Part shown: positions 1 through 10,308 of the stretch, piece after piece
Position numbering within the stretch: the first letter of the stretch is position 1
Layout: each line of letters opens with the position of its first letter
From: Gonapodya prolifera JEL478
Taxonomy: Eukaryota; Monoblepharomycota; Monoblepharidomycetes; Monoblepharidales; Gonapodyaceae
Direction: 5' to 3'
Length of the DNA: 64,000 bases
NCBI GenBank assembly: GCA_001574975.1
Contig: KQ965819.1
Coordinates: 111,482-175,481 of the forward strand
Position numbers and translations under genes: made by a program
The notes under the pieces: generated by a model
The model's database searches: none
Seen by the model: the letters and a program-made list of their open reading frames with translations, nothing else
Told to the model about the DNA's origin: nothing

Positions 1-70
1 GTGTTTCATTCAAGCGACCCGACGCGCCCCCCGTGACGATAGTACTCGGGCCACGGTGGATCCACGCAAG

Positions 71-204
71 ACACCGACGGCGACGAAGCGGACGGGAACG
101 ACGAAACCATCGTGCCGCTCGACTACGAAAGCGCGGGACAGATCACGGACGACGAGATTTTCGAGATCATGGTGAAGCCCTTGCCCGAGGCGAGTAAGCT
201 CTAG
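71..204 (+). CDS. 3' terminal exon of an unknown protein (partial)
   Basis: The frame ending in TAG at 202-204 is open back to about position 43 and is rich in Asp and Glu. Stops at 34-36 and 40-42 in the same frame mean the exon must begin after them; an AG at 69-70 is the likely acceptor, giving an exon that starts near 71. A canonical AATAAA lies 24 bases past the stop, which supports a real gene end. The rest of the gene lies outside the window and the product cannot be named. Confidence 0.5.
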
Positions 205-228
205 CTGGGTGGCGCTGTCCGTGGTGCT

Positions 229-234
229 AATAAA
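229..234 (+). terminator. AATAAA polyadenylation signal
   Basis: An exact AATAAA hexamer lies shortly after the stop codon of the partial first gene, where a eukaryotic poly(A) signal is expected. Confidence 0.5.
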
Positions 235-516
235 GGCGATGCAGGGATGTCACCTTACGTGTATCTTCGATTCGTGTCACTCTGGGTCGGTTATGGGTGA
301 GCGTCTCAGGCTTTGATTCACTCGGTCCTCGAAGGCGATTCTGAAACGTTTCTCCTCCTCTTTGTCATCCCAAAGACCTTCCGTACACATACACCGCCGA
401 CGGAAACCTCGATGGTATGCGCTCCCTTCAGTAATCTGTGTCATCACAATCCAACCTTAACCCACCGCGGTCGTTCAGTCGTCCAATTCGACAACCGCCT
501 CCCCGGCGCCCGCAAC

Positions 517-1106
517 ATGCTCCGCCAGGGCGTTCTGGACCGCGCCAACCCCAACGACGCCGTAACGCAGCTCTTTGGCGGGTCGGGTGCCTTTGCCGGT
601 GGTGGGCCCGGTGCAAACGCGGCCAGCATGTCGTTGAGCCCACAGCAGATCCAGCAGTTGGTGCAGAAGAGGGCGTCGTATGGGACCGTGATTCAGGTGG
701 GTCGGGTCTCTTGTGTAAATTTCGTGGGCGGGGCTGATCAGGGTTTGAGTACAGTTTGCAGGATGTGCGGACAAGCAGACGTCTGCTGACGCGTCCATCG
801 GAGGACAGAAAACGGGCGCTGCGTCGTGGGCATTCATGCAGGTGCGTTCCCGCTGTCGATGGGTTTTAGGAGGAAAAATCGATCTGGCTCGGCCCCCTCC
901 CCTCCTCAGGTGATGTCTAAGTACAAGACACCATCGTACATTCAGATGCTTCAAGAAATGCGGACCCTATTGAAGCAGAAGTACGCCCAAGTGATGCAGA
1001 TGAGGTAAGGAACGTCAAATTAGAATTTCGTCGGACTCCATTAAACGTGAGTTGTTGCTGCAGTGCGTCCCAGAAAATGAATATGGATCAGCCATTCACT
1101 CTGTAG
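517..1106 (+). CDS. Small unknown protein, four exons (about 127 aa)
   Basis: I read exons at 517-696, 776-841, 910-1004 and 1064-1106. All joins are GT-AG and keep one frame to a TAG stop. The protein starts MLRQGVLDRANPNDAV, has a Gly/Ala-rich patch near residues 30-45, a short Gln-rich helix (SPQQIQQLVQKRAS) and a C-terminal basic helix (YIQMLQEMRTLLKQKYAQVM). The frame is open upstream of 517, so an earlier start is possible. I do not recognise the family; nothing in it suggests a membrane segment or secretion. It sits 100 bases before the syntaxin gene on the same strand. Confidence 0.55.
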
Positions 1107-1205
1107 TTGAGAGGTTATGAAATATATCTTGCGAATCGACAAGTTGTCGAATGAGATCAAATCCGTGATTCTTGTATGATTCCATAACTAAAGCTCCACT
1201 CACGA

Positions 1206-2754
1206 ATGCCATCGCAGGACCTCACGCCCCTCTTCAACTCCATTCTCCAATCAGAATGGACCCGTCTCCATTCCCCACCCCTCTCCACCCCATCTTCCCC
1301 ATCTACCCGCCGCCCTCCATCCCTCCTCCACCCGGACAGGAAATTGACATCGTCGCAGGACCCGTTTACGAAAGAAGCCTACCGAATCGTGAGCTCTTGA
1401 TTCCTGGCGGTGTCGGTGGCGTGGGTCCTCACCTCATCACCTCTCGATCCATCCTTCTCCACAATCCAACCCCAACCACCATGCCATTCGGTAGGCTCAA
1501 TTTATCCAAACCCTCAGGACCTTCCTCCGCTCCATCCGCGGGCCTTATATCCGGGGAAGCTCCTCCAACTTCACATCGCTTCCCTCCCTTCCCGCCCGGT
1601 CGCGCCCGGCGCCGGCCGTCGAGGTTCCCGTCTTGTCGTTTGACGTGGGCGGTCCACAAAACGGGAGGACGAAAACGGTGGCTGTTTCCGAGGTGTCGGC
1701 GCGCCAGAGGGACGAGCTGGACGCCCAAATTGCAGCGTTTTTTAGGGGGTGTTTGGACATGGTGCGCAGTTTGAGTGCGGTGGTGTCGGCTGGAGGTGAG
1801 TTCGGTCCTTTGTACGTGGTACGGGACGTGGCGACGGGGAAGGCCGTTTATGATTGGTGGGGTCGAGGGAGAATCAACCTCGAAGTCTGGTACGATCCGT
1901 CGAATAGACACATTCTCAAACCACTTTTACGAACAGACACCTTCGACGCCAACCCCCTCTTCGACCACCGCACCAGTATGATATGGTACCTCGAGAACGG
2001 CCTCATGCAGGCCACGCAGGCGCAGCGGGAGATGCAGGAGGAGAGAGATAAGAGGGGGAGGCAGTGGAGGGAGATGTGAGTAGGGCGGTTGGGGGGCGGG
2101 GGTTGGAGTTGTTGGTGATGTGTTAGGTGGCAGCATCGGCTGACGGCTGTACAAAGGTTCGAACCCCAGATTTACGACTCGTCCGTCGTCAAACCGATTC
2201 GACACGCTCCGATATCACCACGTCCAATGTCACCCACTTCTTTGAGTGCCTCACCGTCTGCAGGAACTGCGAGGAATGGCTGGGACGTGTCTGACACCTT
2301 ACCTGGTCACCTTGACGCTTCCGAGCGAGATTTCTCCAAACTTTTTGACAGTCACGCTAGATCGGAGCGTGACCGCGGCGATAATGTGCTGCGAAACCGA
2401 AAGCACGCCGCCGAGCCCGGTTCATTTTCGACTCCATCCCACGAAGCCCCACCATCATTCCCCACCACAAGCCAATTCCCCTCGCCCGGCTTTCCTCCTG
2501 GCCTTGACAGCGACCCTTTCGACGACTCCGACACCGACATCACAGAGTCCCTCACCTCTGCGGAACTGCAACAACTCGCCGACGAGAACGCCGTGCTCCT
2601 GGCTGACCTCGAGGGCCGCACGGAGGAGGTGGTCAGGATCGCGCAGAACGTGCATGAGATTGCACAGATGCAGGCGGAGTTGGGGAGGTTGTTGGTGGGG
2701 CAGGATGTGAGTTTTCGGTGTCGGATCCAGACCGTTTCGTTCCTTCACATTACG

Positions 2755-2805
<51 letters not shown>

Positions 2806-2978
2806 AGGACACCGTCACCCAGATCCACCTCGACACCGGCGCCACTGTCGACGCCCTGACGCGGGCGAATGAGTACCTTCGCAACGCGTCCATGACGGGG
2901 TCCGATATGCGCATGATGGTCATCCTCTTCTTTTTGGTCATGGCGTTCACGGTGGTGTTTTTGGATTGGTATGGGTGA
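1206..2978 (+). CDS. STX18/UFE1: Syntaxin-18 / Ufe1-like ER Qa-SNARE
   Basis: Exons 1206-1388, 1495-2075, 2157-2706 and 2808-2978 join in frame. The N-terminus (QDLTPLFNSIL, then AQFIQTLRTFLRSIRGPYI) and the following segment (ARQRDELDAQIAAFFRGC) match the N-terminal region of syntaxin-18. The last two exons give the SNARE helix (DTVTQIHLDTGATVDALTRA) and a C-terminal tail anchor, VILFFLVMAFTVVFLDWYG, almost the same as the FFLVM...LFLDWYDS ending of animal syntaxin-18. This SNARE mediates Golgi-to-ER retrograde fusion in the ER membrane. A low-complexity Ser/Pro stretch separates the N-terminal part from the SNARE motif. The third intron carries a run of about 46 C just before its acceptor. 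Confidence 0.9.
2758..2803 (+). repeat. Poly-C homopolymer of about 46 bases in an intron
   Basis: The run lies inside the third intron of the syntaxin gene and ends four bases before the acceptor AG, so it takes the place of the polypyrimidine tract. Its exact length cannot be trusted from an assembly. Confidence 0.85.
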
Positions 2979-4853
2979 GCGGGGGATCAGTGGGAAGGCA
3001 TGCGCTTGTCTGTTAGTGCGAGGGTTGCGTTGCATGTAGCGGATTATAGTGAAGCAGATGAAGATGCGGCTTTTTTGATACGGTGAAGGTGATACACATT
3101 GAGCTTGTTACAAAGGATGTTCCCTCGGGAGTATATGGGATAATGTTCGTGTACTGTCACGTCTCCCAGAAAAGTCCGCCAGGAAGTTCCGAGCCTACAG
3201 GTGAGGGACAAGGTTGAGGACGAGACATAAGAGCAATCCAGGCAAACGCACCTCCACTTCTTTGAATCGATCTCGACGTTCAAGTACGTCGGTAGTCGAA
3301 AAGCCCAGCACGAACTTCCGTGCCTGTAAGGTGAAAGAATGCGAAGTATGCTGAGGACAAGAAACGAGTCGAGCAGCCCGGAACCAGAACGAACTCATCA
3401 TCAGTGCGTCATTTGGAGTCTACCCACCACCCCAACAATCAAAATCTCGATGAGGGGTCTACAAGGTCGACGTCTCGATGTAGGATGAAAGAGAGAGAGC
3501 TTTCCAGCTCGCACCACCCGCACGCGTCTTTCGAAGGGGTGTTTTCCCGTGCGAGTTGCCCGGCTAATGACTTAGTGCGTGGAGAACTCGGCCCGGAAGC
3601 TTATGCGCAGTTGTTGTGAGGCCAACCGCAGCCACCGTTTTCAAATCGTGTACGGAGCCCCAAAGATAGATGCCGGTCTTTCTTATCGCAAGCCTTTCGG
3701 GTGATGTGTTAAAGACGCAAAACGGTTGGTTGTCTGCGCGGTGGAGAATCAAGACGAGTTCGACGGGGAAACGAAGCGGAAACGACGCAGCGAGTACTGA
3801 TGGGTGAGTTGTCCGTGTTCCGCGCGTTCGGGCTGGCGTGTGTCCTCGGTGTTGGTGAAATGTTGGGAACGCCAACCAGGATGTGAGGGCAACTGCACCT
3901 CGCCGAACAAAAAAAGGGGACGACGTCACAGTCGACAGAAGCATCGAAACGCGCACCTGCGACGTCCATAAATTTTGATTTCTGTGCTCGTAATTGTCTG
4001 CGTGGTGCCCCGAGGTTGTGGGGATATTTTCAGTTATTGCAAACGTTGCGCTTTTTCATCCAAGTCGTGTCTACCCAATCTTCTCTCGCCTTTTAACGCC
4101 TCTAAGTAATTCATAGGAGAGATGAAAGAAATGGAGCCACAGTGGTCCAGTCAAAAGGACCGCTCACTCATGCCAAAGAAGTGTGTTTCCTGTTCGCTCG
4201 TTTCATGCGGGGAGCACTGAGAAGGCACCAAAGCGTGAACGATGTTTCGTAACAATAAATTCGGACTTAAAATACATATACACATCTTCTTCACAATCAA
4301 AATTTACCATATCATCTTTAGTAGAGCCTCCCACCCTCTCCAGATCTATCACACTGCACCCATCGCGCCCATCACGCCCATAGAACCTGAGACTGACGCA
4401 GCCGCCCACACTGACGCCGTTGTTCTTGGTGGAACAAAAAACCCGCTTGCGACATTCTGCCCTCCCAATATCTGCAGCGCGTCTCTGTGTGCATGAGATT
4501 CACAATCAGCACTTCAGCAGCGAAAATTTTCGCGATCACCGTGATTAGAGCACTCACATGGAAGCAGCACCAATCTTCCCACTTCCAACATCTTTCACTG
4601 CGCACCATCCGTCGCGGTATTTGTTTGAGCAGCTCAACAGGCTGGCCTGGGAAGAGTGACAGCTCGTCTCGAGCAGAGGCGACATACTGTAGAAGGGATA
4701 ATTCATGGCAGATCAATCACACTTTGTAAGGAAAGACGCCAAGCACATTGTGCTCACCTGGTGCATAGCAGTGACCACTTGTCCCGGCTTTTCTGGGATG
4801 CTTTGTGCATCGTGGAAAAATTGCCTAATGACTGAGACGAGCAGGCAGCTTGC
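2979..4853. other. Intergenic stretch without a supported gene
   Basis: Between the syntaxin stop and the 3' end of the LRR gene I find only short open frames on both strands with no domain, membrane or splice pattern that holds together. The tail end of the LRR transcript probably lies at its right side. Confidence 0.4.
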
Positions 4854-6669
4854 TCAGACTTGGGGAACGTTTGAGGCACGGAGAGATACGCTGCAGATCG
4901 ACGGACCGTACGCGTCTAAGTGAAACAACAAATAAAATCAGCAGTTGTCGACGTCACCAACCTGGTTGAGCTCCTTTTGCCTTGCCCCGCTTGGCTACAA
5001 CAATTCCCACGATGTTCAAGGCAATTAGTGCCACGCCCCCGCCTGCCGCAGTTCCTGCAATAGCTCCCGTAGAAAGTCCCGCCGAGTCACCGGAGCTGGG
5101 ACCTGACGCGGGCCCGTTTGCCGATGGGTCATTGGCGTCGACGGAACGCTGGTAGTCTGCGATGGCGAGCGAGATGTACTGGGACTTGCAGCGCCAGGTG
5201 CAGAGCTTGCTTGAGACAACGTGGGCGATGAAGGGCATTCGGGCCAGCCCTGTGTGACATTTTGCGTGGCGAGGAGGCACAGGCTTGGTAGGTTTCTTGT
5301 GCATCTGTAAAGACCCGCGTTGCCCGCCAAATGTCCGTATGTGTCAGCCGCAGATGAAGTGAAAGAGATAAAGATGATGTTACCTTTGATGGAGCACGTT
5401 ATGGGTTTGGTTGCTTTGGGGAGAAGTCCATCCAAATTACCGGCAAGTTGATTGTCATCGATGTCTCGGGTTCCGGTTTAGGGTAAGAGAGGAACCAACG
5501 GTACGTCGCCTCACACATAACCAATCGCTCACAGAATGAACCCAGTGATGTCAAGTCTGACAGGTCTGGAACCTGCCCTGTAAGCTTGTTACCAGACAGA
5601 CGCAAGATTGAAAGCTTTCTGTTGTTGACAAACTCGGGAGGTATTTGCCCCTCCAAAAGGTTCAGCGACAGGTCCAATTCAAAAATCTGGCGCAGGGGTG
5701 TGGGATTAGGAATTGTCCCGTTCAGTCGGTTATTCCCAAGCTGGCGGAGATTCAAGTTGTCCAGGGCAGTCCAAGAAGGAATCGGGCCTATCAGGCACCA
5801 GTGAGTAAAATGAATAAAGACAGATAGAATGGCTCGATCGAAACCGTACCCTGCAAGTTGTACGATGCAAAATTCGCCGCCCAAACACTGCTCTGCCAGT
5901 GTAGCTCAGCAAAATTTCACGTTGAATCGTAAGTTCAAACACAAGTTACAGCAGAGAGAGCACTCCATGAGTGTCGTTGAGTTGGGAAGAAGATGGTCCA
6001 CATTGCCAGACAGTTGATTGTATCTGATCCCTGAATTACGGCAATTTCAAAAACTTGCGAAATCAAACAAAAACGTTGCATCACCAAGAAGCAATTACCC
6101 ACAGAGTGATCTAAGGTTGTTGGACAAATCCAAACTTGAAAGCTTTCGATTGTCGACAAACTCCCGGGGTATTGGTCTCTCGGGACCGTTCATCTGTAAG
6201 TCGAGAACAAAGAGCTGCCGCAGGGGTGTGGGGTCAGGTATCATTCCAGTGAGACGGTTGTTTGCAAGTTGAAGATAATTCAAATGGTCCAGGGCGCCCA
6301 CCCATGATGGAATCGGCACTGCAAGTAGTACATGGAAACTTACGTGGACGCAGCAACACCGAAAATCTGCTCGATGGATACCTTACCTCGCAAGTTTTGG
6401 GAGATAAAGTCCGCAGATTAAACACTATCTACTCCCGGAAGGCACTGGATGATTCCATTCACCTTGGTCGTGGCCGGGTAGTTCCAGTTGCAACACCCGC
6501 CACGAGTCCATGCGACAGTATTGTTTGATTGGTCCATGAGCGTCTCGAAAAACGCGCAGTCCGCTGCAAGGTGACCGAGAGTGTGGTTGGGAGTGCAAGG
6601 GGCAAGGAGGAGCACGACGAGGACGATCGAGAAAGCTGACGGACGGTCGAGTACGCGGTAAAGGGGCAT
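4854..6669 (-). CDS. Leucine-rich-repeat single-pass membrane protein, tandemly duplicated and probably decaying
   Basis: The start at 6669 gives a signal peptide (RPSAFSIVLVVLLLAPC) and then a Cys-rich cap ending WTRGGCCNWNYPATTKVNG. Two LRR blocks follow, each beginning PIPSW and containing NNRL(T/N)G-IP-PTPLRQ-LDL; both also share a second exon of the N-x-QL-x-GN type, so the block is an internal duplication. Near the C-terminus GAIAGTAAGGGVALIALNIV is a membrane helix followed by a KRGK stop-transfer and a tail of about 20 residues. Plant-type extracellular LRR proteins of this form are surface receptors or adhesins. In the first block TAA at 6418-6420 stands where the second block has TGG, and the stretch between the last LRR exon and the membrane helix changes frame. 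I therefore suspect a pseudogene or an assembly error. Confidence 0.6.
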
Positions 6670-6992
6670 CGAAGGTTGCGCGATCGCAGAAGTGGGGTCG
6701 CTTGTGTATGTGCAGAGAAACGACCGCCAAAGACTGGGCCTCAGTCGGACGACACCTCCTATCATATGAAGACTGTCCGATGCTCAGCTTTCCAAAGCGG
6801 GAATCTTTTCACAAGTCGGAAATTTTTACGGACGCTGGATGGATCGGAGTTGCTCAAAGCAAAGAATTTGTATTGTTCTGGCGGTCGGCTGCAAAATGTA
6901 AAATGTATTGTGTCTTAGCACATCATTTGGTGTGATTCCTCTGACGATCATGTGAACAATCGGCGCCAGCATCTTCATCGCATGTCAATACA

Positions 6993-7967
6993 TCAGACGA
7001 TAGTTATAAACGAGGTGACCCCAACCAATCCGTCTCCTCTTGAACTCCTCCCACCATCCGTGTTCACGCGATTGGGCGCAATCGGCATGATTCTGGGTGA
7101 ACCAATCTTCACGAGAACGACGGCTTCCAACTCTGGATCGTACGATCGCACGGCAGCCGCCAGCCTCGCTTCGAAGTTGGAAGGTGGGAGTGCACGTGGA
7201 TGGAATGGAAGGTCGTGGTGAGGTGAGAAGACCGGAGTTGGGCGTGGAGGGCGTGGATGTAGGTGTTCGGCCGATCCACGTGACGTCGAAGATACCTGCC
7301 GTGAGGCATGACCGACACCATGGTTGCACCCAACGTCGACTCGGGCACGCTTCCTGGGTCCTTCATCGTCAGACCGGTCATTCGTCTTGTTCAAATGTCC
7401 CCTGTCCATGCCGGGAACTAAATCTTCCACTCCAACCGTCAGCGCCTCCACATCACTCCACTTTTCGAAAGCCATCTCCACACTTCCGCGACGACCCTCT
7501 CTAGCATACGCCCGCTTGGAAACGTCCCTCAGAACGTCTCGTTGCGCCATCAGGAGCTTCTCCAACACCTCCTGCCTCGGATTCGCCAGTCTGGGCAACA
7601 CTGCATCACCACCCAATAAGGCGCCAACGATGCTCTCAATCCTGCCGAGTGCCGTATCCTGGTCCCCCATCTCCAAGAACGCCAGCCTTCCTTTGCTCCA
7701 TTCCGCCGACACGTGACCCGACCCATTTCGCATCCTGATAGCATCGATCCTACACTCCCTCGAGCAGAACGCGTCACCCACACGTGATGCGCGCATGGCC
7801 GAGTCCCGACGGCCTGCGATGGGGCGTGAATGGTGGTGATCGAGGATGTAAGTCAGCAGGAGGTCGTCGTCCAGTAGGGTGGTGGGAGGAAGATATGGGC
7901 CGCGATCGAGGAAGAATGGAGAGGCGTGGAAGAGGCAGCGCGGGTTCCTGCAGGAGCGCGTCGACAT
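6993..7967 (-). CDS. Unknown 324-residue protein with Cys-pair motif
   Basis: One uninterrupted exon from ATG at 7967. The N-terminal 75 residues contain CRNPRC and GDAFCSRECR, two Cys pairs spaced about 60 residues apart, with several His residues in between, which could bind zinc in the manner of FCS-like fingers. The middle (residues 95-180) is predicted helical and charged. A basic patch RKRARVDVG may be a nuclear localisation signal. The C-terminal third is Pro/Arg/His-rich with a conserved-looking end (SNFEARLAAAVRSYDPELE). I do not recognise the family. Neighbours give no functional hint. Confidence 0.65.
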   Translation of the reverse strand: MSTRSCRNPRCLFHASPFFLDRGPYLPPTTLLDDDLLLTYILDHHHSRPIAGRRDSAMRASRVGDAFCSRECRIDAIRMRNGSGHVSAEWSKGRLAFLEMGDQDTALGRIESIVGALLGGDAVLPRLANPRQEVLEKLLMAQRDVLRDVSKRAYAREGRRGSVEMAFEKWSDVEALTVGVEDLVPGMDRGHLNKTNDRSDDEGPRKRARVDVGCNHGVGHASRQVSSTSRGSAEHLHPRPPRPTPVFSPHHDLPFHPRALPPSNFEARLAAAVRSYDPELEAVVLVKIGSPRIMPIAPNRVNTDGGRSSRGDGLVGVTSFITIV

Positions 7968-8137
7968 GATGGCTCGTGGTTGAGCTTGACGCGGTTACGA
8001 AACGTTTCGTTTTGGTGGTTTCCCCAGCTCACGTATTTCTATTTCAAAAAGAATGAGCCGTTATGAATGTACTCTCGCGTATGGATGGCGCTGTCTAATA
8101 GTGAGTGCTACCTATAATTGTCATAGATACCGAATAC

Positions 8138-9871
8138 CTATGCAATCGCAATAAACGCCAAAACAATCCCATACGCCGCATTCAGAATCGCACGATCACT
8201 GTCACTGTAACTAGTTCCATTAAACGTCGGCGTCGACGGCGCCACGCTCAGCGTCGTATTCTTGGGGAACACCACCATATCCGATGGGTAAAATGCACCG
8301 TCTGGCGGCAACGCACCCGTTCGGAAGTAGTTCGCAACGGTCTTTGCGAGGCCCAGCGAGGGGAAGGAGATGGTCGTGTGACCGGGCCCGCCACGAGTCG
8401 CGATGCGTGAGGAACGTGGGAGCATGGTTCGGAGATGCTGTGCGGATTTGAGAGGTGTGCTGGAGTCGTGGATCCCGTTGACGATCAGGATGGTCGTGTT
8501 GTGTTCCGCGAGGAGGCAGTCTGTGTCGGTAATCTTGGACACTCCCACGTTGGGCAGTTTTGGACGCTTCGATCCAAAGTTGCGACAAAAGCTGAGTACT
8601 CCGAGGTCAGCTCCGAGCCACGGAGTCTGTTGAGCAACCGTGAGATTTGCCACAAGGTTTTGCACGTACATGAGAGGAACCAGATTTGTGGGCGCATTAT
8701 CAACACAAGTAAGTCCCATTGATGACAATGAACGAAGCCCCACTGCCGGCGCCGACCGGTTCGCAGGGGCCGATCCCGCGGACGTAACCAAAACATTCAA
8801 AAGCGCCGACGCGTCGCCCGCTTCCAGCCCAGCAATGAGTGCCGAAACCAAGGGCCACGTCGGCGGGACGGTGAAGAAGTTCCACAAGAAGCTGCTCAGG
8901 ATTGAGGAGGAGATGGGGACGCCACTGGCCACCACCGGGGTGCGGAACGCGGTTTTGTGAAGCGCATCGAACCGTGCTTCAATGTCGGCCGCAGATGTGC
9001 TCGCGCCGGCGAAAGTGCACGCGCTGGGGCCTGCTTCGAAACAGAGCTGGGCAAAGTCTTTGATGGCGTTGCGAACCGAGATTTGGTCGTTCGGGAGCTG
9101 GCTGACGTACGTCTGGGCGTTGGCTGCAGCGTCGTAAACTCCGTCCAGCACGATTCGGCCAACACGGTTCGGGAACGTTTGGATGAACTCGACACCGAAA
9201 ATGGGACCGTACGAGAAGCCCCAGTAATTCAGCTTTGCGCCAGGTCCATCGAGGGCATCCACGATTGACGCCATGTCACGCACGACGTATGATGCGGATG
9301 ATGTGAAAAGCGCTTTTGAGTTCTGTTTCAGACACGCCGCCGCGAGATTCGCCGCGGCAGTGTCAAAGTCCTTCATGGAACTCGCAACTGCCTTCCGTTC
9401 CGTCGCGTTTGCAAATGCCCCAATCCAGAGATTCGCCCCGGCTGGAAATGCGCTGTTAAAATCGTACTCGTCACCCGCGTTCGCGAAGCACGCAAACTTG
9501 GGCTCCGCTCCACCGACACCACGCGGGTCGAACCCGATGATGTCGTACTCCCCGCCCGTGATGACCGAGATGGATTGCCCTGCTCCGGCTGAGACGAACG
9601 CCACACCCGAGGCTCCGGGGCCACCGGGGTTGACAAGAATTGACCCTTTGCGAACAGCAGCAGTGGCGTTGAAGCGGACGAGAGGGATGGTGGCCGTTTC
9701 ATGTGACGACGCGTCGGCGTATTCGAGAGGGACGGTCAGTTTGGCGCAGTCAAGGCCGGATCCGCAAGATGTCCATGTGGAAAGGGAGGGTGTGATGGCA
9801 GCCGTTGTGAACTGACTGGTGCTGGCCAAGGCAGCCGACAGGAAAAGAACAATTGCAGTCCACGAAGCCAT
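8138..9871 (-). CDS. Secreted S33 serine peptidase, TAP-like alpha/beta hydrolase
   Basis: A single exon of 577 codons. A signal peptide (WTAIVLFLSAALAS) precedes the hydrolase core. NPGGPGASG is the oxyanion-hole motif, YDIIGFDPRGVG is strongly conserved in the tripeptidyl-aminopeptidase branch, and WGFSYG places the nucleophile Ser. The C-terminal TAP-like part has IVNGIHDSSTPL (acid) and GGPGHTT (His), completing the triad. The last 20 residues, LNAAYGIVLAFIAIA, are hydrophobic and end the protein, resembling a GPI-attachment signal. The enzyme would remove short peptides or amino acids from N-termini outside the cell or at its surface. Length and order agree with the fungal family. Confidence 0.9.
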   Translation of the reverse strand: MASWTAIVLFLSAALASTSQFTTAAITPSLSTWTSCGSGLDCAKLTVPLEYADASSHETATIPLVRFNATAAVRKGSILVNPGGPGASGVAFVSAGAGQSISVITGGEYDIIGFDPRGVGGAEPKFACFANAGDEYDFNSAFPAGANLWIGAFANATERKAVASSMKDFDTAAANLAAACLKQNSKALFTSSASYVVRDMASIVDALDGPGAKLNYWGFSYGPIFGVEFIQTFPNRVGRIVLDGVYDAAANAQTYVSQLPNDQISVRNAIKDFAQLCFEAGPSACTFAGASTSAADIEARFDALHKTAFRTPVVASGVPISSSILSSFLWNFFTVPPTWPLVSALIAGLEAGDASALLNVLVTSAGSAPANRSAPAVGLRSLSSMGLTCVDNAPTNLVPLMYVQNLVANLTVAQQTPWLGADLGVLSFCRNFGSKRPKLPNVGVSKITDTDCLLAEHNTTILIVNGIHDSSTPLKSAQHLRTMLPRSSRIATRGGPGHTTISFPSLGLAKTVANYFRTGALPPDGAFYPSDMVVFPKNTTLSVAPSTPTFNGTSYSDSDRAILNAAYGIVLAFIAIA

Positions 9872-10308
9872 GTTAGTGATGCGAGGAGGGTGTCTGAAAA
9901 AAGTGATGTGACGAAAACGATGGTCGGGGATCAGCTGAGGATCGATTGAACCTCATCACACCGACAGGTACAAGACTCACCACGGAACTCTATGGGCACC
10001 GTAAAACCAGCTGCGAGACGGGACTCTTCAACCGAGTCACTTGGCAGGAAAACCGCGCTGAGTGTCCTATTTACGTGACGTGCTACCTGTCGCATCGCCT
10101 AAACAGTTATTTTCCACGGGGGTGGCACGCCACGTCAAGATTTATTTCAAATTTGATCCCGACGTTCCTGGAAGCTCATTATGACCGTATGAAAAGATAC
10201 TAGCGCACTCTACAACACTTAGAGTCCCATCAAGTCAACCTCAATCCTCAAAACTATACTATGCGAATTAAAAACCTCAAACTATGTACGTGATAACCGA
10301 GTGCCGTC
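9872..10308. other. Intergenic region between two minus-strand genes
   Basis: Contains the upstream region of the S33 peptidase gene and the 3' flank of the coiled-coil gene. I see no further gene, repeat or RNA in it. Confidence 0.4.

Noticed and set aside
2157-2168. GTTCGAACCCC string resembling the B box of a tRNA gene
   Set aside because: It begins the third exon of the syntaxin gene, and no A box or cloverleaf can be drawn around it.
2718-2860. Poly-Pro and poly-Gly encoding frames
   Set aside because: They come from the intronic C run and are not coding.
9273-9815. Plus-strand open frame of 180 codons
   Set aside because: It is antisense to the S33 peptidase gene, which has complete family motifs; the frame is a mirror effect of GC-rich codons.
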